A DNA stretch of 15,224 nucleotides, from NCBI GenBank assembly GCA_034189725.1, contig JAXHUK010000159.1, positions 1 through 15,224 on the forward strand. The letters run 5' to 3'. Numbering within the stretch: the stretch's first letter is position 1; every line of letters begins with the position of its first letter. The notes under the pieces are model-generated. The model was not told where the DNA came from, did no database searches, and saw only the letters and a program-made list of their open reading frames with translations. The position numbers and the translations under genes are program-made. Shown here in pieces: positions 6,211-14,332 of the stretch. The DNA comes from JAXHUK01 sp034189725. GTDB lineage: Bacteria; Chloroflexota; Dehalococcoidia; SZUA-161.

Positions 6211-7518
6211 TCAGGCGAATGCCAGCCATGTATCGCCTATGTGCTGCTCCCTGACCAACTCATCGTACTCTTCATCAGAGGCACCAATGACCTCTTTATA
6301 GACGTACTCGTTGTGCTCTCCCATACAGGGGGCAGCTCTGCGTATATTGTTAGGCATCTTTGACATTTTACCTGCAATACCGGGATGTAAAAACGTCCCA
6401 GTATCACGATGAGTAATCCAGTTGAAGTACCCCCGCTCGATAAGGTGTAGATCACTGTAGCAGTCATCGTCATCCATAACCGGTCCAGAGGGAACCCCCT
6501 CCTTCTGCAAGAGGTGGAATAGTTCGTAGTGATCGTGTTGAATTGTCCATTCCCTCATGTGCTTATTGAGCTCATCCTGGTTCTGGTGACGGCTGAGGGC
6601 GGCGGCGAATTGCTTGTCTTTTGTCCATTCGGGATTGCCCATCGCCCGACAGAGTCCCTGCCATTGCTCATCGGTGAACACGGAGATATTGAGCCATCTA
6701 TCATCTCCTTTGCACTGGTAGCATTCATGGGGGGCTGCCGATGTGTGGCGATTGCCCAATGTCTCCTGAACCCTGCTGTTCATGGAGTAGTCCATAACTG
6801 CCTGGCCTAACTGGGGAATGATCGTCTCTATTTGGCCGATGTCGATCCATTGCCCCTTGCCTGTCCTGTTTCTATGATGCAGGGCCATAATAGCGGTAAA
6901 CGCCAAGGTTGCTCCTGCCGAGGCATCACAGTGGTATGTTGTGGTAGTGACGCTTGGATCCGTGTCACGGTAGCCGCGGAGCATGCTGTGCCCGGAATAG
7001 TTCTCAAGATGTGCTCCCAGAGCACGATAATAGGCAAATGGCCCGGTGTTGCCAAAGCCGGGCATAGAGATCATAATAATGTCCGGTTTGATCTCTTTCA
7101 ACGCTTCATAGCCAATGCCATGTTTCTTCATGGTGTCCGTGAGGTTATTCTCGATAAAGATATCGCTCTTCTCGATCAGGCGCTTGAATATCTCCACGCC
7201 TTTGGGACTATTCAGGTCCATGGTGCAACTGAGCCTGTTGCGGTGATAGGAGTTGAACATGCCCGATCGATTCTGAGGTGTATCCTTAGGGTCTCTGTTG
7301 GGAAAGCCCCCTATAAGCGGTCCCAGCGTAGCCGCAAAATCCTTGGTTATTTTAAACCCAACCATTCCCCTTGTCATATCTACATGACGTTGAATGCTCT
7401 CCACATGGATGACCTCAGCTCCCCAATCGGACAGCAGTTGTGCTGCATATGGTCCTGCCCAGACAACGCATGTGTCAAGAACCCGTATCCCGTCCAGTGG
7501 TAGCTTTGCTCTAGCCAT
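6211..7518 (-). CDS. class III CoA-transferase, type A subunit (copy A1)
   Basis: This 435-residue CaiB/BaiF protein is the last gene of the array and the partner of B1, whose stop lies 21 bases upstream. Family members move CoA between carboxylic acids in the cytoplasm through mixed-anhydride and aspartyl-thioester intermediates. It shows the N-terminal IRVLDTCVVWAGPYAAQLLSDWGAEVI segment, SMPGFGNTGPF (151-161), and CDASAG (197-202), which places Asp198 at the catalytic position. The canonical KIExPGxGDPAR signature after the first Rossmann strands is replaced by HVESIQRHVDMTRG. It ends in the type-A-specific segment EQHIGDTWLAFA. It is the most divergent of the three complete type A copies, e.g. 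in the 60-90 region. AAGGAG is 9 bases from the ATG. The acyl substrate cannot be inferred; a role with B1 as a heteromer is the best reading. Confidence 0.93.
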   Translation of the reverse strand: MARAKLPLDGIRVLDTCVVWAGPYAAQLLSDWGAEVIHVESIQRHVDMTRGMVGFKITKDFAATLGPLIGGFPNRDPKDTPQNRSGMFNSYHRNRLSCTMDLNSPKGVEIFKRLIEKSDIFIENNLTDTMKKHGIGYEALKEIKPDIIMISMPGFGNTGPFAYYRALGAHLENYSGHSMLRGYRDTDPSVTTTTYHCDASAGATLAFTAIMALHHRNRTGKGQWIDIGQIETIIPQLGQAVMDYSMNSRVQETLGNRHTSAAPHECYQCKGDDRWLNISVFTDEQWQGLCRAMGNPEWTKDKQFAAALSRHQNQDELNKHMREWTIQHDHYELFHLLQKEGVPSGPVMDDDDCYSDLHLIERGYFNWITHRDTGTFLHPGIAGKMSKMPNNIRRAAPCMGEHNEYVYKEVIGASDEEYDELVREQHIGDTWLAFA

Positions 7519-7539
7519 AGCTAAAAACTCCTTTCACTA

Positions 7540-8754
7540 TTAGATAACGTCCAGCTCTCTGAGCCTGACCATGTCTTGTTTAGAATAACCAAGCTCGCTG
7601 TAGATCTCCGCATTATGCTCTCCAAGAAGCGGCGCTCGTCTTCTCATTAGCCATGGGGTCTCTTCTGATTTGATAAGGTGTCCAGGGTACTTGAGCTTCC
7701 CCGTGTATGGATGGTCGACTTCAATCCAGTAATCCCGTTTTTCAAAATGAGGCTCCCAGAACAGGTCTTCGACGGTGTTGAGTGGAGCACAAAGAACACC
7801 GGCATCCTGGCAGGCGACGAAGCACTCGCGTTTGGTATGCTCCGTTACCCAGGGGTACCAGTAGCGGGCGTAGAACTCATCTCTACGCTCCATGTTAAAT
7901 TGAGACGGGCCATCCCAATAGGGATCTCCCGCCAGTTCAGGGACCCCGATTGCATTGCAGGTTCGACCGAACCACGCCATACCACCAGCGAGACCGAAGA
8001 AGCCATCCTTGCAGGGAAACGTCCCGAAGGGGAATCCCATGCCGGCTGTTAATTCTCCTCGACTGGTCTTTTCACCCCAGTATTGAGAGATGACGAGCAT
8101 GGGATGTCTCCTGTCGACGCTTCCCAACTCGGTCTCCATGATAGAGACGTCGACATGCTGGCTTACTCCCTGGTATCTAGCTGCGTAGAAGGCAACCATA
8201 GCTATTTGGGCTGCCACGGTACCTGACTGAAACTCCAGTATAGTGCCTCCCAGTTTGGCTGGTTCACGGTCAGCAAGCCCACAGCCATACATGGCATGCC
8301 CCATACCATTCAGAACGAGTTCCGAGGAGAGATACTCTCTGTAGGGGCCAGTCTGACCAAAGTTGGAGATGGAGACCATCACTAGCTTGGGATTTATCTT
8401 CTCCAACTCCTGATAGCTCAATCCCAGACTGGGCATAACATGAGGTCGAAAACTCTCCACTACCATGTCAGCATCTTTTACCAGTTCTTTAAAAATCTTC
8501 TTCCCGGTAGAACTCTTTAGGTTCAGTGTGATACCCTTCTTATTAGTGTTAAGAAGCAGAAAAGTGCCGCTCTTTTCAGGATGGGGGTCGTCTTTATAGA
8601 AAGGCCCCATTCCTCTTGCTGGATCACCACCTCCAGGTTTCTCGATCTTGAGGACATCAGCACCAAAATCGGCGAAGTATTTCGCGCAGTAAGGGCCAGC
8701 AATATACCACGAAAGATCCAAGATTTTCATATCGGATAACGCTTGTTCCACCAT
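7540..8754 (-). CDS. class III CoA-transferase, type B subunit (copy B1), catalytic Asp replaced by Glu
   Basis: This 404-residue CaiB/BaiF protein is first gene of the B1-A1 pair. The N-terminus MVEQALSDMKILDLSWYIAGPYCAK, the canonical KIEKPGGGDPAR (36-47), NFGQTGPYR (131-139) and QHVDVSIME (199-207) are all intact. At the active-site loop it reads TILEFQSG (171-178), so Glu174 occupies the place of the family aspartate. Its central region 208-330 differs strongly from B2 and B3 (it has YWGEKTSRGELTAGMGFPFG and two extra Trp/Phe-rich segments), which suggests a different substrate or partner surface. AGGAGG is 5 bases before the ATG, and the 94-base inverted-repeat element lies immediately upstream. 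It may be catalytically weak or structural and depend on A1. Confidence 0.93.
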   Translation of the reverse strand: MVEQALSDMKILDLSWYIAGPYCAKYFADFGADVLKIEKPGGGDPARGMGPFYKDDPHPEKSGTFLLLNTNKKGITLNLKSSTGKKIFKELVKDADMVVESFRPHVMPSLGLSYQELEKINPKLVMVSISNFGQTGPYREYLSSELVLNGMGHAMYGCGLADREPAKLGGTILEFQSGTVAAQIAMVAFYAARYQGVSQHVDVSIMETELGSVDRRHPMLVISQYWGEKTSRGELTAGMGFPFGTFPCKDGFFGLAGGMAWFGRTCNAIGVPELAGDPYWDGPSQFNMERRDEFYARYWYPWVTEHTKRECFVACQDAGVLCAPLNTVEDLFWEPHFEKRDYWIEVDHPYTGKLKYPGHLIKSEETPWLMRRRAPLLGEHNAEIYSELGYSKQDMVRLRELDVI

Positions 8755-8779
8755 ATTTACCTCCTGTTTCGATTTGATT

Positions 8780-8873
8780 GCCAGACTGTGTGAGAAACTA
8801 TAAAAGGAATGTCCCTAATGCAATAAATATCTATTGATGAAAGCCTTACTATTGACTCTTCACACAGTCTGGC
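8780..8873. repeat. 94-base element with 14-bp perfect terminal inverted repeats
   Basis: GCCAGACTGTGTGA (8780-8793) is repeated inverted as TCACACAGTCTGGC (8860-8873), with 66 bases between. Similarity may continue imperfectly inward (GAAACTATAAAAGG against AGAGTCAATAGTAAGG). It fills much of the spacer between A2 and B1. It looks like a miniature inverted-repeat element; the ends remind me of IS256/Mutator-type IS ends, from memory only. I found no flanking target duplication. A TATAGT near its B1-proximal end could serve as a -10 box for B1. No U-run follows, so a terminator role is unlikely. Confidence 0.55.
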
Positions 8874-8942
8874 GCTACTAAATGCCACTTATCAATCTAT
8901 AGTCATCCCTCGTCTCTAAGCTGGGAGGCATTTGGACCCTGC

Positions 8943-10238
8943 TCAGAGCCCAATGTAGTCCATACCGATATGCTCCTCCTTCTCTAGCTCGGCATATTCC
9001 TCGTCGGATGCACCGAGGATGGTTTTATAGACATATTCGTTATCTTCGCCCAACCGACAAGGCCCCTTACGAATACGTCCTGGCGTCTCAGTCATCTTGA
9101 ATGCCATACCCGGATAAAGGTGGGTGCCGCATTCTGCCTGATAAGCTTCCTCGAAGAACTTTCTATCCCTAACATGCGGATCCATGAAGGTATCGCGCTC
9201 ATTCATGAGAGGTCCTGCTGGAACCCCCGCCCTCTGCAGGTGGTGGAAGAGCCAGTACTTATCCAGTCCTGAAGTCCATGCCTCAATGTTGCGGTCGAGT
9301 TCGTCCTGGTTTTTATAGCGGCTCAAGGAGTCTGTGAATTTCTCATCCTTGCACCATGCTGGCTCTCCCATTGCGCGACATAGCTTCTGCCATTGCTCGT
9401 CGTTGAACACGGTGATGGCGATCCAATCGTCCGTTCCTGTACAGCGGTAGGCGTTATGAGGTGCGGCAGACGTATGATGATTGCCCAGGGTTTGACGCAC
9501 TCTTCCGTTCATCGTATAGTCGACGAGTGCCTCTCCATAAGTGCACATCAGGTTTTCGGCCTGAGCGAACTCGATAAACTGCCCCTTGCCTGTCTGCTTG
9601 CGATACCGCAGTGCCATCACTATGGCAAATAGAATCGCTGCACCGCTGATCGGATCGAGCCATGTGGTAATGCTGGTTGTGCCGGGGAAACTATCAGGAT
9701 AACCTCTCAGCCAGTTGTAACCGCATTTCGCCTGAATGGCGTTACCAAAGCCAACATAATTCTTATGAGGTCCCGAAACACCATAACCAGGTGCCGATAG
9801 CATGATGAGATTGGGATTCCATTGGCTCACCACTGGATAGCCCACTCCCAACTTGTCCATGTAACCGCAGGCATTGTTTTCCAGGAAGACGTCGCTCTTC
9901 TGTATCAGTTTCTTGAACATCTCTAAGCCTTTGGGTCGGGTGAGGTCCATGGTACAACTGAGCTTGTTGCGGGCGTTTACATTGTGGAATGCGGCCCGGT
10001 TCCAGGGACGCTCACCAGGTTCCATATCGGGATATCCTCTCCCCAACGGCCCCATACCTGATAGTAATTCTTTGGGAGGCCGTGCCAAAATACCCCTGGT
10101 AGCAGCCGGGAAACGCTGTATCGATTCCACTTTTATAACCTCGGCCCCATAATCGGCCAGCAACTGGTCGGCATACGGCCCGGCCCACACTACGCAAATA
10201 TCGATTACCCGTATTCCTTCCAATGGTAGCTTTGCCAT
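8943..10238 (-). CDS. class III CoA-transferase, type A subunit (copy A2)
   Basis: This 431-residue CaiB/BaiF protein follows B2 by 14 bases, with its Shine-Dalgarno AGAAGG overlapping the end of the B2 gene, a sign of translational coupling. It shows IRVIDICVVWAGPYADQLLADYGAEVIKVES, LSCTMDL (93-99), SAPGYGVSGPH (148-158) and TTWLDPISG (191-199) with Asp195 at the catalytic position. HHTSAAPHNAYRC and the C-terminal EEHIGMDYIGL are type A hallmarks. It lacks the 16-residue insertion of A3 and A4. As in all type A copies, the PGxGDPAR signature is absent and TRG (47-49) stands nearby instead. It should form the active-site-bearing half of a B2-A2 heteromer; the substrate is unknown. Confidence 0.94.
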   Translation of the reverse strand: MAKLPLEGIRVIDICVVWAGPYADQLLADYGAEVIKVESIQRFPAATRGILARPPKELLSGMGPLGRGYPDMEPGERPWNRAAFHNVNARNKLSCTMDLTRPKGLEMFKKLIQKSDVFLENNACGYMDKLGVGYPVVSQWNPNLIMLSAPGYGVSGPHKNYVGFGNAIQAKCGYNWLRGYPDSFPGTTSITTWLDPISGAAILFAIVMALRYRKQTGKGQFIEFAQAENLMCTYGEALVDYTMNGRVRQTLGNHHTSAAPHNAYRCTGTDDWIAITVFNDEQWQKLCRAMGEPAWCKDEKFTDSLSRYKNQDELDRNIEAWTSGLDKYWLFHHLQRAGVPAGPLMNERDTFMDPHVRDRKFFEEAYQAECGTHLYPGMAFKMTETPGRIRKGPCRLGEDNEYVYKTILGASDEEYAELEKEEHIGMDYIGL

Positions 10239-10252
10239 GGTTAACCTTCTTT

Positions 10253-11455
10253 CTAGATAACTCCGAGTTCCCTGAGCTTCACCAGGTCCTGTTTGCTATA
10301 ACCAAGTTGATCGCAGTAGACTTCGCTGTTGTGTTGCCCCAACAGGGGAGCTGGTCTCCTGAGCACCCATGGGTTTTCAGTTGGTCTGAAGGGAGGACCT
10401 GGCTGCTTGACTGTTCCCATCTCAGGGTGGTTGACCTCTATAAAGAAACCGCGTGCATTGAAATGAGGATCTTCGACTGCGTCGCCGGGGGTGTTTTCTT
10501 CCATAATATACGTCTTCGCTTTTTGGGCTTTCTCGGTAACCTCTCGCTTGGTGCGCTCGAAGAACCAGGGTATGATGACAGCTTCCATCTCTTCTTTTTT
10601 ACTCATATCGAGGATATTGGGGAATCGTTCGGCGAGATCGGGAATCTCCAGCATTTGGATTACTCGTGGCCATTGAACAGGAGTGATAGCAGACTCTATA
10701 AAGCCATCAATAGTATTAAACACTCCCATGGGAAGTATGCCAAAGGACAACCCGTATTCTCTATGTGCTATTATTCCCGCGTACTGGTAGGACAGCAGGT
10801 AGGTACCTCGAAAATCGATACTGGTGAGGTGAACCTCCATGATGGAGACATCGATTTGTTGACAGATTCCCTGATCGTCTCTGGTCCACAGGGCGAGCAT
10901 AGTTGCCGCTGCGGCCATGTTTCCCCCCTGATAGAGCATGGCATCGCCGGAACTTTTCGATGGCTCCCGGTCTGGAGTTCCTCTCGTCAGCATGGTGTGG
11001 CCCATGGCGTCTTCTATGAGGTTGGATGCCTTGTAGTCGCGATAGGGTCCCGTCTGACCGAAATTGGAGATCGAGGTCATCACCAGGTTGGGGTTGATTT
11101 TTTTCAACTCCTCATAGCTTAGCCCCAGCCTGGGCATGACACGAGGACTGAAGTTCTCCACCACGATGTCTACATCCTTGACGAGCTCCTTGAATATCTT
11201 CTGCCCTGACTTGGTTTTCAGGTTGAGAGTAATGCCCCTTTTGTTGTTGTTAAGATACATGAAATAACCGCTTTTTTCAGGATGAGGCTCATCGTGTAGG
11301 AAGGGGCTGTAGGTACGTGCTGGGTCACCAGTTCCGGGTCTTTCAATTTTAATGACATCGGCACCGTAGTCAGCAAGCAGCTTGGTACAATAAGGCCCGG
11401 CAATTTGCCAGGTGAGATCCAGCACCTTTACGTCAGACAAAGCTTGCTCTGCCAT
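10253..11455 (-). CDS. class III CoA-transferase, type B subunit (copy B2), catalytic Asp replaced by Leu
   Basis: This 400-residue CaiB/BaiF protein opens the B2-A2 pair. It has the N-terminal VLDLTWQIAGPYCTKLLADYGADVI segment, KIERPGTGDPAR (36-47), NFGQTGPYRDYKAS (131-144), and QQIDVSIME at the usual place. The active-site loop reads DAMLYQGGN (171-179), placing Leu174 where the family has aspartate, so nucleophilic catalysis of the usual kind by this chain alone is not expected. It is closest to B3 of the type B copies, sharing e.g. GVF-T-DGF and FPNI-DM segments in the central region. GAGGAGG lies just before the ATG at 11455, and 95 bases separate it from A3 upstream; that gap contains no obvious terminator, so B3-A3-B2-A2 may be one transcript. 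Confidence 0.94.
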   Translation of the reverse strand: MAEQALSDVKVLDLTWQIAGPYCTKLLADYGADVIKIERPGTGDPARTYSPFLHDEPHPEKSGYFMYLNNNKRGITLNLKTKSGQKIFKELVKDVDIVVENFSPRVMPRLGLSYEELKKINPNLVMTSISNFGQTGPYRDYKASNLIEDAMGHTMLTRGTPDREPSKSSGDAMLYQGGNMAAAATMLALWTRDDQGICQQIDVSIMEVHLTSIDFRGTYLLSYQYAGIIAHREYGLSFGILPMGVFNTIDGFIESAITPVQWPRVIQMLEIPDLAERFPNILDMSKKEEMEAVIIPWFFERTKREVTEKAQKAKTYIMEENTPGDAVEDPHFNARGFFIEVNHPEMGTVKQPGPPFRPTENPWVLRRPAPLLGQHNSEVYCDQLGYSKQDLVKLRELGVI

Positions 11456-11550
11456 GTTTCCCTCCTCTTAGATTGGATTACTTCCGGTGATATTCTTTGC
11501 GCTTAGTCACCACCTTTCTAGTTGTAAAAATGGGAGCATTCGGTTCCTGT

Positions 11551-12897
11551 TCAGACTCCAACATAGTCCATACCGATATGCTGCTCCTTCTCCAGTTCAG
11601 CGTACTCCTCGGCGGATACGCCGAGGAGCGTTTTATAGACATATTCATTATCCTCACCAAGACGAACTGGTGGCTTGCGGATACTGCCCGGAGTTTTCGA
11701 CATCTTCCAGGTCATTCCCGGATAAAGATGGGTTCCTAACTCGGGCCCTGTAACTTCCTCGAAGAAACCCCGATCCTTTAAATGGGGATCATTGTAGGCA
11801 TCTTTATCATCCAATACAGGACCGGCAGGCACCCCTTCCTTTTGCAGCGAATGGAACACTTCGTACTTATCTAGCTTGCTAGTCCATTCCTCGATGTGCT
11901 TGTCCAGTTCATCCTGGTTTTGGTAACGGCTCAAAACATCGGAGAACTTTTTGTCATGAGCCCACTCTGGATTACCCATTACCCTGCATAAGCCTTGCCA
12001 CTGCTTTTCGTTAAATACTGAAATGTTGATCCATTGATCATCGGCATACTGATTGGGGGCAAAAACATCGGGCCTTACCTTCCTCGACTCAGGCTTGCAC
12101 CGATAGCAGCCGTATGGAGCAGCTGAATAAGGGTGACGGTTGCCCGGTGTTCCCTGAACCCTGCCATTCATGGTGTAATCCAGAACCACATCTCCGATGT
12201 GGTTGATCAGGTTCTCTGCTTGGGCGAACTCAATGAATTGACCTCTCCCTGTATTATCGCGATGGTGAAGAGCCATCATGGCAGCGAATGCTATAGCTGG
12301 CCCACTGGCAGAGTCTAACCATACCGAAGTGGTGGTAGTCTCCGGGGCACTATCGCGGTACCCCCGGATCCAATTGAAACCAGTTAACGCCATCATAGAA
12401 TTTCCAAAGCCGACATAATTACTGTAGGGGCCGCTTTTACCGAAGCCCGGGGATGAAACCATGATGATATCAGGCTTCCACTCGCTTAGCACCTCGTAAC
12501 CAAGTCCCAGCCTGTCCATGACGCCAGCGGCGTTATTCTCAATGACCATATCACTAATCTCGACCAGTCTTTTAAACATCTCCTTGCCCTTGGGTCGCCT
12601 CAGGTCCATGGTGCAACTGTGCTTGTTACGAAAGTGGCAATTAAATGCGGAGAGACGGTTCCAGGGTCTCTTTCCAGGGTCCAGATCTGGAAAACTACGT
12701 CCTAAAGCTCCCAGGATGGGCACCATTTCTTTAGGTGGGAAAAAGCCAAGACTTCTGGTGGTGGGAGGGATATACTGCAGCGACTCTACTTTGATAATCT
12801 CGGCACCATAGTCAGCCAATAATTGAAGGGCATAAGGAGCAGCCCACACTACAGAGACGTCGATAACTCGTATTCCTTTAAGTGGTAACTCACTCAT
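11551..12897 (-). CDS. class III CoA-transferase, type A subunit (copy A3)
   Basis: This is a 448-residue CaiB/BaiF protein with start corrected to the ATG at 12897. A longer reading from TTG at 12915 would run through the Shine-Dalgarno AAGGAGGT, which sits 7 bases before the ATG, so the longer start is wrong. It shows IRVIDVSVVWAAPYALQLLADYGAEII, SSPGFGKSGPYSNYVGF and SVWLDSASG with Asp195 (numbered from this start) at the catalytic position. It carries a 16-residue insertion at about 269-284 (PESRKVRPDVFAPN), absent from A1 and A2 but present in A4, so A3 and A4 form a subgroup. The C-terminus is EKEQHIGMDYVGV. It follows B3 by 35 bases and is the likely catalytic partner of B3. Confidence 0.94.
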   Translation of the reverse strand: MSELPLKGIRVIDVSVVWAAPYALQLLADYGAEIIKVESLQYIPPTTRSLGFFPPKEMVPILGALGRSFPDLDPGKRPWNRLSAFNCHFRNKHSCTMDLRRPKGKEMFKRLVEISDMVIENNAAGVMDRLGLGYEVLSEWKPDIIMVSSPGFGKSGPYSNYVGFGNSMMALTGFNWIRGYRDSAPETTTTSVWLDSASGPAIAFAAMMALHHRDNTGRGQFIEFAQAENLINHIGDVVLDYTMNGRVQGTPGNRHPYSAAPYGCYRCKPESRKVRPDVFAPNQYADDQWINISVFNEKQWQGLCRVMGNPEWAHDKKFSDVLSRYQNQDELDKHIEEWTSKLDKYEVFHSLQKEGVPAGPVLDDKDAYNDPHLKDRGFFEEVTGPELGTHLYPGMTWKMSKTPGSIRKPPVRLGEDNEYVYKTLLGVSAEEYAELEKEQHIGMDYVGV

Positions 12898-12932
12898 GAT
12901 CAAACCTCCTTTCAAGGAACCCTTGAGATAGC

Positions 12933-14135
12933 TTATATGACCCCCATCTCCCCTAGCTTGACCAAATCTCCCTTGCTATAGCCAAGCTGATCGCAATAGA
13001 CCTCGTGGTTATGCTGCCCAAGCAGGGGAGCCGGTCTCCTCACTAACCAGGGTGTCTCCTCCGATCTAAAATTGGGGCCTGGATGGGTAAGCTTCCCTGT
13101 TACCGGGTGATCGATCTCGACCCAGAACTGCCTTTCTTTGAAGTGAGGATCTTCAGCAAGGTCTCCGGGAGTCTTGAGAGCGACGAGATAGGCTTTTTGC
13201 GCTTGTGCTATCTCCATAGCTTCCTGTTTCGTATGCTCAAGGAGCCATACTCTAAGGATAGCTTCGAATTCGCCTCGCCTCTCCATATCGAAGATATTGG
13301 GAAACCTTTCGGGCAGGTCGGGCATGTTCAGCATTTTGACTATTCGGGGCCAGTGTGCAGGAGTAACAGCAATCTCAACGAAGCCGTCCTGTGTTGGGAA
13401 AACACCGAATGGCATAATCCCGAATACTGCCGCATCCTCTCTGGTTCCTACGAGGCCGGTATATTGATACCCCACAAGGTAACCAGGGCGCATATCGATT
13501 GCGGTAAGCCCGCATTCCATGATAGAGACATCGACGTGCTGCCCGATCCCCTTGCGTCTGGCGACATGGAAGGCAACCATGGAAGCAGTTGCTCCCACAT
13601 TGCCCCCCTGGTATCCCATGATGTTGGCTGCCAGTTTTTGGGGTTCCCTGTCAGGAAGTCCCCGGACGTACATAGCTTGCCCCATCCCTTCCTCGATGAT
13701 ATCGGACGCTTTGTAATCACGATAGGGGCCTGTCTGGCCGAAGTTGGATATAGAGGTCATCACCAGCTTGGGATTTATCTTCTCCAGTTCCTCATAGCTT
13801 AGTCCCAGGCTGGGCATGACGTGCGGGCTAAAGTTCTCCACTAAAATATCTGTATCTCTTACCAAGTCCTTGAAAATCTTCTTCCCAGTCGAACTTTTAA
13901 GATTCAGGGTGATGCTTCTCTTATTCGTGTTGAGATGGAGAAAGAATCCGCTTTTTTCGGGGTGGGGGCTGTCCTTGAAAAATGGCGCCATCCTCCGAGC
14001 TGGGTCACCTTCACCTGGTTTCTCGATCTTTATAACATCAGCTCCATAGTCGGCAAATAACTTGGTGCAGTACGGGCCGGCGATGTGCCAGGTAAGGTCA
14101 AGCACTTGTACATCAGACAACGCTTGCTCTACCAT
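12933..14135 (-). CDS. class III CoA-transferase, type B subunit (copy B3), catalytic Asp replaced by Gly
   Basis: This 400-residue CaiB/BaiF protein opens the B3-A3 pair. It has VLDLTWHIAGPYCTKLFADYGADVI, KIEKPGEGDPAR (36-47), NFGQTGPYRDYKAS (131-144), QHVDVSIME (199-207), and the type B end LGYSKGDLVKLGEMGVI. The active-site loop NIMGYQGGN (171-179) has Gly174 in place of the catalytic aspartate. Thus the third type B copy has a third different residue at this position. AAGGAG precedes the ATG by 5 bases. Upstream lies a spacer of 538 bases with a short leader ORF and a strong hairpin, so expression of this pair may be set separately from that of the upstream A4 unit. Confidence 0.94.
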   Translation of the reverse strand: MVEQALSDVQVLDLTWHIAGPYCTKLFADYGADVIKIEKPGEGDPARRMAPFFKDSPHPEKSGFFLHLNTNKRSITLNLKSSTGKKIFKDLVRDTDILVENFSPHVMPSLGLSYEELEKINPKLVMTSISNFGQTGPYRDYKASDIIEEGMGQAMYVRGLPDREPQKLAANIMGYQGGNVGATASMVAFHVARRKGIGQHVDVSIMECGLTAIDMRPGYLVGYQYTGLVGTREDAAVFGIMPFGVFPTQDGFVEIAVTPAHWPRIVKMLNMPDLPERFPNIFDMERRGEFEAILRVWLLEHTKQEAMEIAQAQKAYLVALKTPGDLAEDPHFKERQFWVEIDHPVTGKLTHPGPNFRSEETPWLVRRPAPLLGQHNHEVYCDQLGYSKGDLVKLGEMGVI

Positions 14136-14197
14136 AGTCGCTCCTTTCCAGGTGGATTTTGTTGATCACAGTTCGTAACCCAAGTGTCACCTCCGCT

Positions 14198-14288
14198 TTT
14201 GTCTTTTTGATACTCTATAAAAAGACAAATCCCCACATCGGGGCAGACAGCTTCCTTTTGAAGCCCTGCTCCCCAAGTGGGGATTTGT
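14198..14288 (-). terminator. terminator with an overlapping alternative hairpin, before B3
   Basis: On the reverse strand ACAAATCCCCAC (14288-14277) pairs perfectly with GTGGGGATTTGT (14236-14225), with further internal pairing (GAAGC/GCTTC at 14264-14260/14254-14250), and is followed directly by CTTTTT. That is a Rho-independent terminator for transcription coming from A4. The downstream half and its T-run (14229-14219) can instead pair over 11 bases with AAAAAGACAAA's complement at 14208-14198. The two foldings share five bases plus the T-run. The second could act as an antiterminator, or it may simply be incidental AT-rich symmetry. Confidence 0.65.
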
Positions 14289-14293
14289 AAGCA

Positions 14294-14320
14294 TTACAGT
14301 CGCTCGTTGTTGCCCGTCAT
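14294..14320 (-). CDS. possible 8-codon leader ORF upstream of the B3 terminator
   Basis: ATG at 14320 starts MTGNNERL and stops with TAA at 14294, six bases before the terminator hairpin begins. It has a full AGGAGG Shine-Dalgarno (14332-14327) with optimal 6-base spacing. Strong ribosome site, tiny ORF and terminator in immediate succession is the layout of a transcription attenuator leader. The peptide shows no run of a single regulatory codon, so what would be sensed is unclear. A chance match cannot be excluded. Confidence 0.3.
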   Translation of the reverse strand: MTGNNERL

Positions 14321-14332
14321 GAGGACCCTCCT

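Noticed and set aside
10223..11122. Long rightward open frame (299 codons) opposite B2
   Set aside because: It lies entirely antisense to a clear CoA-transferase gene, has no family resemblance and no ribosome site; similar mirror frames occur opposite the other array genes (6832-7503, 13083-13802), as expected from their codon usage.
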